DNA of 64,000 nucleotides from Fodinibacter luteus (GTDB taxonomy: Bacteria; Actinomycetota; Actinomycetes; Actinomycetales; Dermatophilaceae), in the NCBI RefSeq assembly GCF_039541575.1, contig NZ_BAABGM010000015.1:282013-346012 (forward strand), written 5' to 3'. Positions 53,452-62,118 of this stretch are shown here, piece by piece (position 1 is the first letter of the stretch; the number at the start of each line of letters is the position of its first letter). Both the position numbers and the translations under genes were made by a program. A model generated the notes under the pieces. It was not told where the DNA came from and did no database searches. It worked only from the letters and a program-made list of their open reading frames with translations.

Positions 53452-54383
53452 GCCGTCGATCCTAGGAGGTGCTGGCGCCGCCCCCACGCCCAGCCGAAGG
53501 CCGCGACGCCGAGGTCGGCGAGCACGGCGAGGAAGCGGGCGACGACGACGACGGCCGTCGCGGCCGAGAGCGGCATGAGCGTGACGAGCAGCAGCGCGAG
53601 GATGCCGTCGCGCACCCCGACGCCGGCCGGCACGAGGACGCTGAACATCCCCGCCGCCGACGCGAGCGCGAACCCGCCGACGCAGGCGACGAGCAGCTCG
53701 CCGGCCGGGGCGTCCGGCGCGACGCTGCGGGCGAGGACGAACGTGCCGAGACCCGTCGACACCCACGCCGCGACGAACCACGCCGAGGTGAGCCCGACCG
53801 CGCGCGCCGACAGCTCGTGCTCGAGCGGTTCGCGGCGCAGCAGCCGCAGCCCCCGGGCGATGAGGGCGTTGAGCAGCCGGGGCCACAGCAGCACCGCGCC
53901 GAGGGCGACGGCGAGCAGGGCCCACCACACCGACAGGCTCTCGCCGCTGCGGTCGAGCAGTCGCGGCACCGCGGGGATGCCGAGCAGGCAGCCGGTGAGC
54001 ACGGCGAGCCCGATGGACAGCAGCCCGACGACCGCCATCCGGCGCCGGGGCACCGCGAGCCGCGCGCCCATCTCGGCCTGGGCGACGACGGTCCACACCG
54101 ACCCGGGCAGGTACTTGCCGAGCTGCCCGACGAAGAAGATGCTCGACGCGGGCGCCGCGGGCAGGTGGGTCCCGAGGTCGGCGAGGAGCACGCGCCAGCC
54201 CATGAGGGTGAGCACGGGCGCAGCCGTCGTCAGGGCGAACGCGCCGAGCAGCACCGGCCAGCTCAGCCGCCGCAGCTCGCCGCTCACCGCCTCCCAGTTC
54301 GTCCACAGGGCGATGCCGACCGCGACGAGGATGACGACGAGCAGCACGATGCGCAGCACGTCGAGCACCCGCGAGCGGTTCAC
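53448..54383 (-). CDS. LPG-synthase-type transmembrane protein (UPF0104)
   Basis: 311 residues from GTG 54383 with about eight membrane helices. VGQLGKYLPGSVWTVVAQAE (about 86-105) and AGMFSVLVPAGVGVRDGILA are the two diagnostic motifs of the lysylphosphatidylglycerol-synthase TM (AglD/MprF flippase-like) family; the soluble synthase domain is absent. Members of this stand-alone type are often found with polyprenyl-linked glycosyltransferases and may flip or present lipid-linked sugars. It lies between the GT4 fusion and the methyltransferase. Confidence 0.84.
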   Translation of the reverse strand: MNRSRVLDVLRIVLLVVILVAVGIALWTNWEAVSGELRRLSWPVLLGAFALTTAAPVLTLMGWRVLLADLGTHLPAAPASSIFFVGQLGKYLPGSVWTVVAQAEMGARLAVPRRRMAVVGLLSIGLAVLTGCLLGIPAVPRLLDRSGESLSVWWALLAVALGAVLLWPRLLNALIARGLRLLRREPLEHELSARAVGLTSAWFVAAWVSTGLGTFVLARSVAPDAPAGELLVACVGGFALASAAGMFSVLVPAGVGVRDGILALLLVTLMPLSAATAVVVVARFLAVLADLGVAAFGWAWGRRQHLLGSTA

Positions 54384-54390
54384 CGGCGCC

Positions 54391-56268
54391 TCACCGGCGC
54401 CGGAAGGTCAGCCGGAGCACGGCGTAGGCCGGGGCGTCACCGCCCGCCGCCTCGAGGCGGGCGTCGTGCATGCGGCCGAGGACGTCGCCGTCGACGTCCC
54501 CGACGAGCCGCAGCCCGAGGTCGTCGGCCCGCGCGAGAATGCCGCGCACGTCGGCCGGGCGGACGGCGAAGTCGGGGTCGTCGTCGCCGATCGGGATCGT
54601 CACGACGAGCAGGCCGCCGGAGCGCAGTGCCCACGACGCCTGGCCGATCGCGAGGTCGACGTCGGATGCCGTGCAGCCGCCGGGGTGGAGTCGGGTGATG
54701 ACGTCGAGGCTCGCGGTGTCGACGTCGAGCGCCGCGACGGCGGCCCGGCGCCCGGTGAGCTCGAGCTCGACGGGGGCGAACCCCACCGCCCGCGCCCAGC
54801 GGCCGAGCGGGCTGCCGCTGCCGGACTCGTCGACGACGACCGAGGAGCGCTGGCCGTCGTCGCGGATCCGCAGGATCGCGGCGAGCGCGCCGAGCGCCGA
54901 CCACGCGGCGACGGGCTCCCCCGGCCGCGGGAGCCCGAGGAAGCGAGCGATACCGACGGCGTCGTGGGCGTCGGCGTCGACGGCGAGCAGGTCGGTGGCG
55001 CGCACCCACTCGGGGATGTCGGAGGGCGACAGGTCGACGACGGGGCCGCGTCGGGCGCGCAGCCCGGCGATGCCCGCGCGGGCCCGGGCGAGCGGCCCGA
55101 GCGGCACGGCCGGCGGCTCCTCCTCGCCCTCGACGGGGGCCGCCGCGAGCGCCTCGATGCCGCCGACGTAGTTCGCCCACGGTCCCGACAGGTCCGGGGG
55201 GCGGACGGCGGCCCGGAGCGACTCGGCGACACCGGGTTCGGCGAGGCGGCGCAGCGCGGCCACGAGGGCGTCCCGGTCCGAGGGTGGCACGAGGAGCCCG
55301 TCGACGCCGTCGCGCACCTGCTCCGGGAACGTGCCCACGGCGCTCGCGAGCACCGGCACGCCGTGGCGCAGCGCGAGGAGGGCGTTCTGGGATGCCGTCG
55401 CCGCCCGGTAGGTCAGCGCGACGACGTCGTGCCGGGCGAGCAGGCCCGCGATCCGGTCGGCGGGCACGTAGCCGGGGTGCACCTCGACGCGGCCGCCGAG
55501 GCGCGGATCGGCGGCCAGCTCGCGAACCCTGCGACCGGCATCCCCCCAGAGCTCGCCCGCGATGGTGAGGGTCAGGCCGGGGACCTCGCGCATGGCGTCG
55601 ACGAGGAGGTCCACGCCCTTGTAGTCGCGCACGATGCCCAGCGAGAGCAGCCGCACGGGGCCGTCGTGCTCGGGGCGGGGCTCGGGGTCCCCGCCCGGCA
55701 GGTGCGGTGGGAGCTCGAGCTCGCGGACGTGGGCGGCGCCGAGCGAGGCGGCGAGGCGGGCCTGGTCGTCGGAGTGCACGACGACGGCGTCGACGCGGGC
55801 GAGGAGGGCCTGCACGAGGCGGCGGTCGCCGGGGTGGCCCTCGTGCGGGAGGACGTTGTGCGCGACGAGCACGCTGCGGGGGCCGCGCCCCGTCGGGGTC
55901 GCGCGCCCGGCGCCGGCGGCGCGCAGGAGGGCGAGGTGCGCGGGCACGACGGCGGGCAGGACGTGGACGACGACGACGACGTCGGCGTCGCGCAGCCGTC
56001 GCCCGGCGCGCACCCACGTGTCGGGGCGCGCCCACGACAGCACCCGCAGGGTGCGCGGGAAGGGCTCGACGTCGGGGCTGCCACCCGGCACCGCCTGTTC
56101 GCCGGGGTAGAGCGCCGACGGGTAGAGGTGGCTCCACGACACGAGGGTGACGTCGTGGCCGGCCTCGGCGAGCTCGTGGGCGAGGGTGGTCGTGTGGGCC
56201 GCGACGCCGCCCTTGTACGGGTGGGTCGGACCGACGAGAGCGACCCTGAGCGAGGCGGTGTCAGACAC
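54391..56268 (-). CDS. GT4 glycosyltransferase fused to a C-terminal methyltransferase-like domain
   Basis: 625 residues. The N-terminal GT-B enzyme (1 to about 375) shows GPTHPYKGGVAAHTTTLAHE, SLGIVRDYKGVDLLVDAMRE and RAATASQNALLALRHGVPVLA. After a Pro/Glu linker (about 385-410), about 215 residues follow with DLSPSDIPEWVRATDLLAVD, SSVVVDESGSGSPLGRWARAVG, DVDTASLDVITRLHPGG and ASWALRSGGLLVVTIPIGDD. The pattern suggests a Rossmann-type methyltransferase without a clear motif I. Gene fusion of the two activities is unusual. It overlaps the upstream GT2 gene by eight bases. Confidence 0.8.
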   Translation of the reverse strand: MSDTASLRVALVGPTHPYKGGVAAHTTTLAHELAEAGHDVTLVSWSHLYPSALYPGEQAVPGGSPDVEPFPRTLRVLSWARPDTWVRAGRRLRDADVVVVVHVLPAVVPAHLALLRAAGAGRATPTGRGPRSVLVAHNVLPHEGHPGDRRLVQALLARVDAVVVHSDDQARLAASLGAAHVRELELPPHLPGGDPEPRPEHDGPVRLLSLGIVRDYKGVDLLVDAMREVPGLTLTIAGELWGDAGRRVRELAADPRLGGRVEVHPGYVPADRIAGLLARHDVVALTYRAATASQNALLALRHGVPVLASAVGTFPEQVRDGVDGLLVPPSDRDALVAALRRLAEPGVAESLRAAVRPPDLSGPWANYVGGIEALAAAPVEGEEEPPAVPLGPLARARAGIAGLRARRGPVVDLSPSDIPEWVRATDLLAVDADAHDAVGIARFLGLPRPGEPVAAWSALGALAAILRIRDDGQRSSVVVDESGSGSPLGRWARAVGFAPVELELTGRRAAVAALDVDTASLDVITRLHPGGCTASDVDLAIGQASWALRSGGLLVVTIPIGDDDPDFAVRPADVRGILARADDLGLRLVGDVDGDVLGRMHDARLEAAGGDAPAYAVLRLTFRRR

Positions 56269-57490
56269 CGTCTCTCGACCTCACGACGAGGTCGGAGAGC
56301 AGCGCGAGGCTGGCGATCATGATGCCGCTGACGATGAGCAGCACCGTGCTCGCCGGGAAGTAGAACGGGTGGCGCACCATGTCGACGACCGCCTTGACGA
56401 CCCCGATGACGACCATCCACAGCGCGGGCGGCATGAGCACCTTGAGCGGGTCGAAGTACATGACCATCCGCAGCACCTGGAGGATGTAGCGGTACGCGTC
56501 GTTGACGAAGTGGAACTTGCTCACCCCGGCGCGCTTGGCGTAGCTCGTGTCGACGTACTTGATGTCGTGCTGGTTGGACAGGAACGCGATGGTGATCGTC
56601 GTGACGCACGAGAAGCCGGCCGGCAGCAGGCGCAGGTAGGGCAGGGAGACGTCGCGGCGGAAGGCGCGCAGGCCGGAGTTGAGGTCCGGGATCCGGCTCT
56701 TGGTGAGCCACTCGGCGATCTTGCGGATGAACCACTTCGCGGGCACCCGGGCCCACTTGTGGGTGCCCTGCTCCGTCGTGCGGGCGCCGACGACCTGGTC
56801 GTAGGTGGCGTCGTCACGCAGGATGCGCACGAGGTCGGGGATCTTCTCGTTCTCGTAGGTCATGTCGGCGTCGGTCCACACGACGATCTCGCCGCGGGCC
56901 TGCTGGGTGCCGATCCGCCGCGCGGTGCCGGAGCCGCCGTTGCGGCGGAACGGCAGGATCCGCAGGTGCGGGTAGCGCTGCTGGGCGTGGCGGAGCACGT
57001 CGAGGGTGTCGTCGGTGCTCGCGTCGTCGATGCAGAGCAGCTCGTACGTGAGCTCGCTGGCCGTCATCGCCGCGGTGATCCGGTCGATCTCCTCGAGCAC
57101 GTGGGCGCCCTCGTTGTAGCAGGGCAGCACGATCGTCACGTAGGGCGCGGGGCCGGCACCGGCGGTGCCGTCCTCGATGGGGTAGGCCGGGTGACCGGTG
57201 CGGGCACCCGGTGCGCTCACGCCGGATGCCGTGCCGGCCGGGTCGTCGCTGCGTGCCGCGCGGGCCGGGTCGTCGCCGCGGCCCGCCGGCTGGCCCGGGC
57301 GCACCGAGATCCGCTCGGTCGGTGCGGCGGGGTCGTCGCTGCGGCCCGCCGACTCGCCCGGGCGCACCGAGATCCTCTCGGTCGGGGCGGCGTGCAGGGC
57401 CTCGTGGCCGGCGTCACGGCTGGAGTCCCGGCCGGTGTCGGGGTCGTGGTCGGCGGGGCCCGTGGGCGCGGCGTCCGGGTGCTCGTTCAT
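56261..57490 (-). CDS. Membrane-anchored family 2 glycosyltransferase (DPM1/ArnC-like)
   Basis: 409 residues from ATG 57490. A disordered N-terminal about 110 residues contain two copies of APTERISVRPGxxAGRxDDP. The GT2 domain follows: VTIVLPCYNEGAHVLEEIDR, LLCIDDASTDDTLDVL, WTDADMTYENEKIPDLV (DAD motif) and DLNSGLRAFRRDV. Two C-terminal helices (about 350-370 and 380-402) anchor it. This matches polyprenyl-phosphate glycosyltransferases that initiate or supply lipid-linked sugars. It is first in the second glycan operon, followed by the GT4 fusion. Confidence 0.87.
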   Translation of the reverse strand: MNEHPDAAPTGPADHDPDTGRDSSRDAGHEALHAAPTERISVRPGESAGRSDDPAAPTERISVRPGQPAGRGDDPARAARSDDPAGTASGVSAPGARTGHPAYPIEDGTAGAGPAPYVTIVLPCYNEGAHVLEEIDRITAAMTASELTYELLCIDDASTDDTLDVLRHAQQRYPHLRILPFRRNGGSGTARRIGTQQARGEIVVWTDADMTYENEKIPDLVRILRDDATYDQVVGARTTEQGTHKWARVPAKWFIRKIAEWLTKSRIPDLNSGLRAFRRDVSLPYLRLLPAGFSCVTTITIAFLSNQHDIKYVDTSYAKRAGVSKFHFVNDAYRYILQVLRMVMYFDPLKVLMPPALWMVVIGVVKAVVDMVRHPFYFPASTVLLIVSGIMIASLALLSDLVVRSRDGV

Positions 57491-57551
57491 CGCCCGTGAG
57501 CCTACCGGCGGGTGCGGTCCCGGCCGGTCGCGGTCGGTCGTCCTCCCGCAC

Positions 57552-57629
57552 CCCCGACTCCTTGCACATCTCCCACCCGAACCCGCCCGTTCCGGGCCCG
57601 TCGGCGTGGGTGATCTGCAAGGAGTGGGG
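57552..57629. repeat. Imperfect inverted repeat related to the IS21 end motif
   Basis: Arms of 24-25 bp: CCCCGACTCCTTGCACATCT(CCCAC) at 57552-57576 and GTGGGTGATCTGCAAGGAGT(GGGG) at 57606-57629, pairing with one bulge and two mismatches across a 29-base GC-rich centre. The right arm contains GCAAGGAGTGGGG, identical to 13 bases in both IS21 ends. It lies in the divergent region between the glycan operon and the potassium-channel genes. Confidence 0.8.
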
Positions 57630-57738
57630 CTGGGGTGAGCCGACCGAACGGGGTGGCTCTCCCCCGGCGAGGCTCCCACCCCTGCGGATGGACCGTCCCT
57701 AGCATCGGGGCGACGGCCGGCGCGAAGGGGTGAGGCCC

Positions 57739-58125
57739 GTGAACCTCGAGAAGGTGATCTTCGGCTTCTTCGTGCTGCTCGCGGCGACGCTGAACTTCGG
57801 CTTCTTCATCGGCGACATCGCCGACCCGAACCTGCACAACCGCTACGAGCTGTTCGCGGCCGTCGCCGTCAACCTCATCGCGACGGTGCTCAAGTTCGGC
57901 GACCGCACCCAGATCGGCGCCGTCCACCTCGCGACGAGCCTCGTGGCCGACCTGCAGCTCATCGCCGCGGCGGTCGTGCTCGTCTACGCGAACAACGTCA
58001 GCGCAGCGGGCCTCACGCCCGAGTCGACGGCGAGCGTCGTGTCCCTGTCCGGCGGCGCCCTGCTCGCCAACCTCGTCTCGGTCGTCCTGCTCGTCATCGA
58101 GACCGTCTCGTACCGCCGCCGCTAG
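57739..58125 (+). CDS. Small four-helix membrane protein (DUF6394-like)
   Basis: 128 residues from GTG 57739, eight bases after AAGGGG (an in-frame GTG at 57730 is an alternative). It has four hydrophobic helices with NLEKVIFGFFVLLAATLNFG, FFIGDIADPNLHNRYELFAA, then VAVNLIATVLKFGDRTQIGA and VHLATSLVADLQLIAAA. From memory this resembles the DUF6394 proteins found beside potassium channels in several phyla; the family name is not certain. It is nine bases upstream of the potassium-channel gene, suggesting a channel accessory or regulatory role. Confidence 0.65.
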   Translation: MNLEKVIFGFFVLLAATLNFGFFIGDIADPNLHNRYELFAAVAVNLIATVLKFGDRTQIGAVHLATSLVADLQLIAAAVVLVYANNVSAAGLTPESTASVVSLSGGALLANLVSVVLLVIETVSYRRR

Positions 58126-58134
58126 GCCGCCACG

Positions 58135-59910
58135 ATGTCCTGGTCGGAGCAGGCGCCGAGCAGTGCCGAGGTCCGCGCCGCCGTCGGGCCGCAGTCGTCC
58201 GAGGCGGTCTTCCTCGTCCTGCGCCGGATGCGGGTGCCCTTCATCGTGCTCATCACGATCTTCTCGGTCAGTGTGCTCGGCCTGACCCTCATCCCCGGGA
58301 GCTCCGAGGACGGGCCGTGGCGGCTGGGCTTCTTCGAGGCGTTCTACTTCATGAGCTACACCGCGACGACGATCGGCTACGGCGAGATCCCGCAGGCCTA
58401 CAACGACGCCCAGCGGCTGTGGGTGACCCTGTCGATCTACCTCACCGTCGTCGGGTGGGCGTACGCGATCGGCTCGCTGCTCTCGCTTGCCCAGTCGCGC
58501 CCGTTCAAGCTGGCGATCGCGGCGCAACGCTTCCGCCGCTCGGTCACCCGGCTGCGCGAGCCGTTCTGGCTCATGGCCGGGCACGGCCAGACCGGTGAGC
58601 TGCTCGGCACCTGGCTCGACGACCTGGGTCGTCGGTTCGTCGTCGTGGACAGCGCGGAGCAGGCCGTCGACGACCTCGACCTCGGCTCGTACGTCTCCGA
58701 CGTCCCCGCCCTCGTCGCGGACGCCCGCAACCCGCAGGTGCTCGTCCAGGCGGGGCTGACCCACCCGAGCTGCGCCGGGGTCCTCGCCCTCACCGACGAC
58801 GACGAGGCCAACCTCGCCATCGCCATGGCCGCCTCGGTGCTGCGCCCCGACGTGCCCGTCATCGCCCGTAGCGCGACCCCGGGCATCACCGCGCGGATGC
58901 GCCAGTTCGGGTCCCCCACGGTCATCGACCCCTTCGACCGCTTCGGCGACCACTTCGCCGTCGCGCTGCGCTCCCCCGCCACCGAGCAGCTGGCCAACTG
59001 GCTGACCCGCGCCCCGGGCGCCCCGTTGCCGACGGCCCACCCCGCCGTCGAGCCGGGCCTGTGGGTCATCTACGGCTACGGCCGCTTCGGGCGCGAGATG
59101 ACGCGCGACCTGCGGCGCCAGGACCTCGAGGTCGTCGTCATCGACAAGGACGCGGGGCTGCCGGGCGACCCCGACGACCCGGACGGCGTCGAGGACGTCA
59201 TGGTCGGCGACGGCACGAGCCACGACGTGCTCGACCGTGCCGGCATCCACCGCGCCGTCGGCTTCGTCGCCGGTACCGACAACGACACGACGAACCTCTC
59301 GCTCGTCAGCGCGGCGCGGCGGGCCAACCCGGGCCTGTACGTCGTGGCCCGCCAGAACCAGCCCTCGAACACCGACCTGTTCGCGGCGTTGCCGATCGAC
59401 CTGCTCCTCGTGCCGACCGCGGTCGTCGCGCAGGAGGCGCTCGCGCACATCGGCGCCCCGATGCTGTGGCAGTTCCTCGAGTCCTCGGCGCACCTCGGGC
59501 AGGACTGGTCGGCGGCCCTGCTCGCCCGGCTCGTCGAGCGGTGCGGGGAGGGGTCCCCCGAGCTGTGGCACGTCACCCTGGATGCCGTCGACGCGCCGGC
59601 CGTCGTGCGCCGGATGGGCGGTCACGACGTGCGGCTCGGGGACCTCCTGCGCGACCCGCTCGACCGCGACCAGCCGCTGGATGCCGTGTGCCTCATGGTC
59701 GAGGGCGGGCACGGCACGCAGCTCGCGCCGCCCGACGACCACCCGCTGCACGACGACGACCGCCTGCTGCTCGCCGGGAGGCCGGCGGCCCGCCGCGCGC
59801 TCGAGACGACGATGCACGTCGACGCCTCGGCGGCGTACTGCCTGTCCGACGAGCCCGCCGCCTCGAGCTGGCTGTGGCGCGTGCTGACCCGCGAGGGCCA
59901 GCGGTCCTGA
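58135..59910 (+). CDS. Two-RCK potassium channel protein
   Basis: 591 residues from ATG 58135. Two membrane helices flank a pore loop with the selectivity filter TTIGYGE at 78-84. Two cytosolic Rossmann RCK/TrkA-N domains follow: LMAGHGQTGELLG (about 145) and WVIYGYGRFGREM (about 305), each with its GxGxxG nucleotide-binding motif and acidic strand end (VVVDS, VVIDK). A TrkA-C-like region ends the protein. Such channels mediate K+ flux gated by ligands bound to RCK. The last codons (LTREGQRS) fall in a 23-bp tandem repeat. Linked to the preceding small membrane protein. Confidence 0.88.
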   Translation: MSWSEQAPSSAEVRAAVGPQSSEAVFLVLRRMRVPFIVLITIFSVSVLGLTLIPGSSEDGPWRLGFFEAFYFMSYTATTIGYGEIPQAYNDAQRLWVTLSIYLTVVGWAYAIGSLLSLAQSRPFKLAIAAQRFRRSVTRLREPFWLMAGHGQTGELLGTWLDDLGRRFVVVDSAEQAVDDLDLGSYVSDVPALVADARNPQVLVQAGLTHPSCAGVLALTDDDEANLAIAMAASVLRPDVPVIARSATPGITARMRQFGSPTVIDPFDRFGDHFAVALRSPATEQLANWLTRAPGAPLPTAHPAVEPGLWVIYGYGRFGREMTRDLRRQDLEVVVIDKDAGLPGDPDDPDGVEDVMVGDGTSHDVLDRAGIHRAVGFVAGTDNDTTNLSLVSAARRANPGLYVVARQNQPSNTDLFAALPIDLLLVPTAVVAQEALAHIGAPMLWQFLESSAHLGQDWSAALLARLVERCGEGSPELWHVTLDAVDAPAVVRRMGGHDVRLGDLLRDPLDRDQPLDAVCLMVEGGHGTQLAPPDDHPLHDDDRLLLAGRPAARRALETTMHVDASAAYCLSDEPAASSWLWRVLTREGQRS

Positions 59911-60060
59911 CCCGCGAGGACCAGCGGGCTGGCACTGAGGGCCGGCAGCCCTGACCCGCGAGGGCCGGCAGCCCTGACCCGCGAGGGCCGGCAGCCCTGA
60001 CCCGGGAGTGGCGGCGGTCCCGACCCGGGAGAGCCAGCGGTGCCCCGCGACAGGTGTCGG
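59885..60060 (+). repeat. Degenerate 23-bp tandem repeats at 3' end of channel gene
   Basis: Units of TGACCCGCGAGGGCCGGCAG(CCC), clearest from 59929 to 60001, with more diverged units on both sides. The TGA at 59908 that ends the channel gene is the first triplet of a unit. The intergenic gap to topoisomerase IB is almost entirely this repeat. Confidence 0.85.
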
Positions 60061-60076
60061 TCGTGACCCGCGGCGG

Positions 60077-61084
60077 TCAGTCGGCGCCGTCGATGAGGCG
60101 GGCGACGGCCTTCTCGATCGCCGCCTGCCGCTTCGCCTCGTCGGGGTAGCTGCGGGCCAGGGTCGGCGCGATCGTCACCCCGGCCTCGTACTGGTCGATG
60201 ACCCGCGGGTCGATGTACGACTTCTTCGCAATGGTCGGGGTGTTGCCCAGGTAGGCCGAGACCTCCTCGACCGCCGCCTTGACCGCGCGCTTCTGCGAGG
60301 CCTTGGTGGTCCCCCTCTCCGGGCTCTCGGCGAGGGCGACCGCGGCGAGCACCGTGGCGTGCCAGGTGCGGAAGTCCTTGGCGGTGAGGTCCTCGGCGAC
60401 CATCTGCGCGATGTAGGCGTTGACGGCCGAGGCGTCGAGGTCGGCCCAGCGGGCCTCCCCCCGGTAGGCGAGCAGGCGGGCGGACCCGCCGCGGCGCCGG
60501 CGCATGAGGTTGAGCGACTCGATGACGTGCGGGTCGCTGATCGTGATCGAGTGCTCGATGCCGGACTTGCCGACGAAGCTGAAGAGGAGGTCCGCGCCAC
60601 GGCGGCGTACGTGCCGGCGCTCGAGGGTCGTCAGGCCGAACGAGCCGTTGGCATCGGCGTAGGCGTCGCTGCCGATCCGGAAGTAGCCGAGGTCGAGCAG
60701 GCGGGTGGCGGTCGCGGCGGCGCGCGCGAGCGGCATCCCCTCCGCCCGCAGGTCCTCGATCATCCGCTCCCGGGCGCGGGCCAGCCGGGCACCGGCCACC
60801 TTGACCCGGTCGAACTTCAGCTGGTCGCGCTTCTCGCGCCACACCGGGTGGTAGAGGTACTGGCGTCGGCCGGCCGCATCGGTGCCGATCGCCTGGATGT
60901 GGCCGTTGGGCCACGGGCAGATCCAGACGTCCTTCCAGGCCGGCGGGATGGCCAGGGAGCGGATCCGCTCGACGTCCTGCGCGGGGAGCCGGGCGCCGTC
61001 GCCGTCGAGGTAGGCGAAGCCACGCCCCGCGCGGCGCCGCGTCCACCCCTTCATCTGCGGCGTCACCCGTCGCAACCTCGGCAT
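60077..61084 (-). CDS. DNA topoisomerase IB (poxvirus/bacterial type)
   Basis: 335 residues from ATG 61084. AIPPAWKDVWICPWPNGHIQ is the N-terminal clamp motif. The catalytic domain shows YFRIGSDAYADANGSFGLTT, FSFVGKSGIEHSITI, then AEDLTAKDFRTWHATVLAA and KKSYIDPRV, with the nucleophilic Tyr at 290. It relaxes supercoils by 3'-phosphotyrosine cleavage. Length is typical for bacterial TopIB (about 330-350). A longer open frame to 61840 is antisense noise over the neighbouring gene. Confidence 0.92.
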   Translation of the reverse strand: MPRLRRVTPQMKGWTRRRAGRGFAYLDGDGARLPAQDVERIRSLAIPPAWKDVWICPWPNGHIQAIGTDAAGRRQYLYHPVWREKRDQLKFDRVKVAGARLARARERMIEDLRAEGMPLARAAATATRLLDLGYFRIGSDAYADANGSFGLTTLERRHVRRRGADLLFSFVGKSGIEHSITISDPHVIESLNLMRRRRGGSARLLAYRGEARWADLDASAVNAYIAQMVAEDLTAKDFRTWHATVLAAVALAESPERGTTKASQKRAVKAAVEEVSAYLGNTPTIAKKSYIDPRVIDQYEAGVTIAPTLARSYPDEAKRQAAIEKAVARLIDGAD

Positions 61085-61207
61085 GCGGGTGACCCTATGC
61101 CAGCACGCCGACCCGCCGGCTCGGGCGATACACGCCATCCCGGGGACGCCGCACTCCCGGACGGGTGCGGGTTTGGCCGACCACGACGGGTGTGCGACGG
61201 TTACCCC

Positions 61208-62002
61208 ATGCCGGGCCTGTCGACAGACGCCGTTCTCGACCTCCTGCGTGAGGTCTCCGCCGAGGTGATCACACCTCGCTTCCGGTCGCTCGCCGCAGGC
61301 GAGGTCATGGAGAAGAACCCCGGCGACCTCGTGACGGTCGCGGACCGCGAGGCCGAGTCCGTCATCACCGCGCGGCTCACCGCCGCCTACCCGGATGCCG
61401 TCGTCCTCGGCGAGGAGGCGTACGCCGCTGACCACGCGCTCATGGACCGGTACCTCGCTGCCGAGCACGCGTTCACCGTCGACCCCGTCGACGGCACGAA
61501 GAACTTTGTCCACGGCTCCCCCGACCACGCCGTCATGGTGGCGGAGACCGTCGCCGGCCAGCCGGTGCGGGCGTGGATCTGGCAGCCCGAGCACGGCGTC
61601 GGCTGGGTCGCGGAGAGCGGAGCCGGCGCGTGGCGCGACGGGGTGCGCCAGCACACCACCCCCGTCGCGAACGACGGGCAGCCGCAGGGGGTGACATCGA
61701 TCTGGTCGATGCGCGACCAGCGGCTCGGCAGCCTGCCGCGGATGCGGCTGTCCTGGGTGTGCTGCGGGGTCGACTACCCGCGACTCATCGAGGGGGCCGC
61801 GGACTACATCCTCTACAGCCGCACCAACCCGTGGGACCACGTCCCGGGGTCACTCCTCGTGACCGAGGCCGGCGGCACCGTGGGGCACCCCGACGGCACG
61901 CCGTACACGCCGCGGTCGCTGCGCCCCGGGGTCGTCGTCGCCGTCGACCACCCCACCTACGTCGCTGTGCAGCGGCACGTCCACGGGGCCTTCGAGCGCT
62001 GA
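61208..62002 (+). CDS. Inositol-monophosphatase-family phosphatase
   Basis: 264 residues from ATG 61208. GEEAY (69-73) and VDPVDGTKNFVHG (91-103), with the metal-binding Glu/Asp residues, and C-terminal TNPWDHVPGSLLVTEAGG give the three IMPase signatures. Mg2+-dependent, acting on inositol phosphate, histidinol phosphate or related substrates; the exact one is not readable. It is divergent from topoisomerase IB. Length is normal for the family. Confidence 0.88.
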   Translation: MPGLSTDAVLDLLREVSAEVITPRFRSLAAGEVMEKNPGDLVTVADREAESVITARLTAAYPDAVVLGEEAYAADHALMDRYLAAEHAFTVDPVDGTKNFVHGSPDHAVMVAETVAGQPVRAWIWQPEHGVGWVAESGAGAWRDGVRQHTTPVANDGQPQGVTSIWSMRDQRLGSLPRMRLSWVCCGVDYPRLIEGAADYILYSRTNPWDHVPGSLLVTEAGGTVGHPDGTPYTPRSLRPGVVVAVDHPTYVAVQRHVHGAFER

Positions 62003-62030
62003 CGGCGGCCTTCTGGGCCGGCAGGATCTC

Positions 62031-62118
62031 TGCCGTGCACCAGCACGCGGGATGCCGTGCACCAGCACGCGGGATGCCGTCCAGCAGAACGAGGCATGCC
62101 CTCCAGCAGCACCCAGGA
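62031..62118 (+). repeat. 22-bp tandem repeats, left part of array split by an IS
   Basis: Four units of 22 bp starting at 62031, 62053, 62075 and 62097; the first two read TGCCGTGCACCAGCACGCGG(GA). The fourth ends exactly where the IS1634-type element begins. The last 27 bases (62092-62118) are the left copy of the target duplication. Confidence 0.93.

Noticed and set aside
52972..56322. An 1116-codon plus-strand frame opposite the second glycan operon
   Set aside because: Same shadow behaviour; the minus strand encodes four coherent, overlapping genes here.
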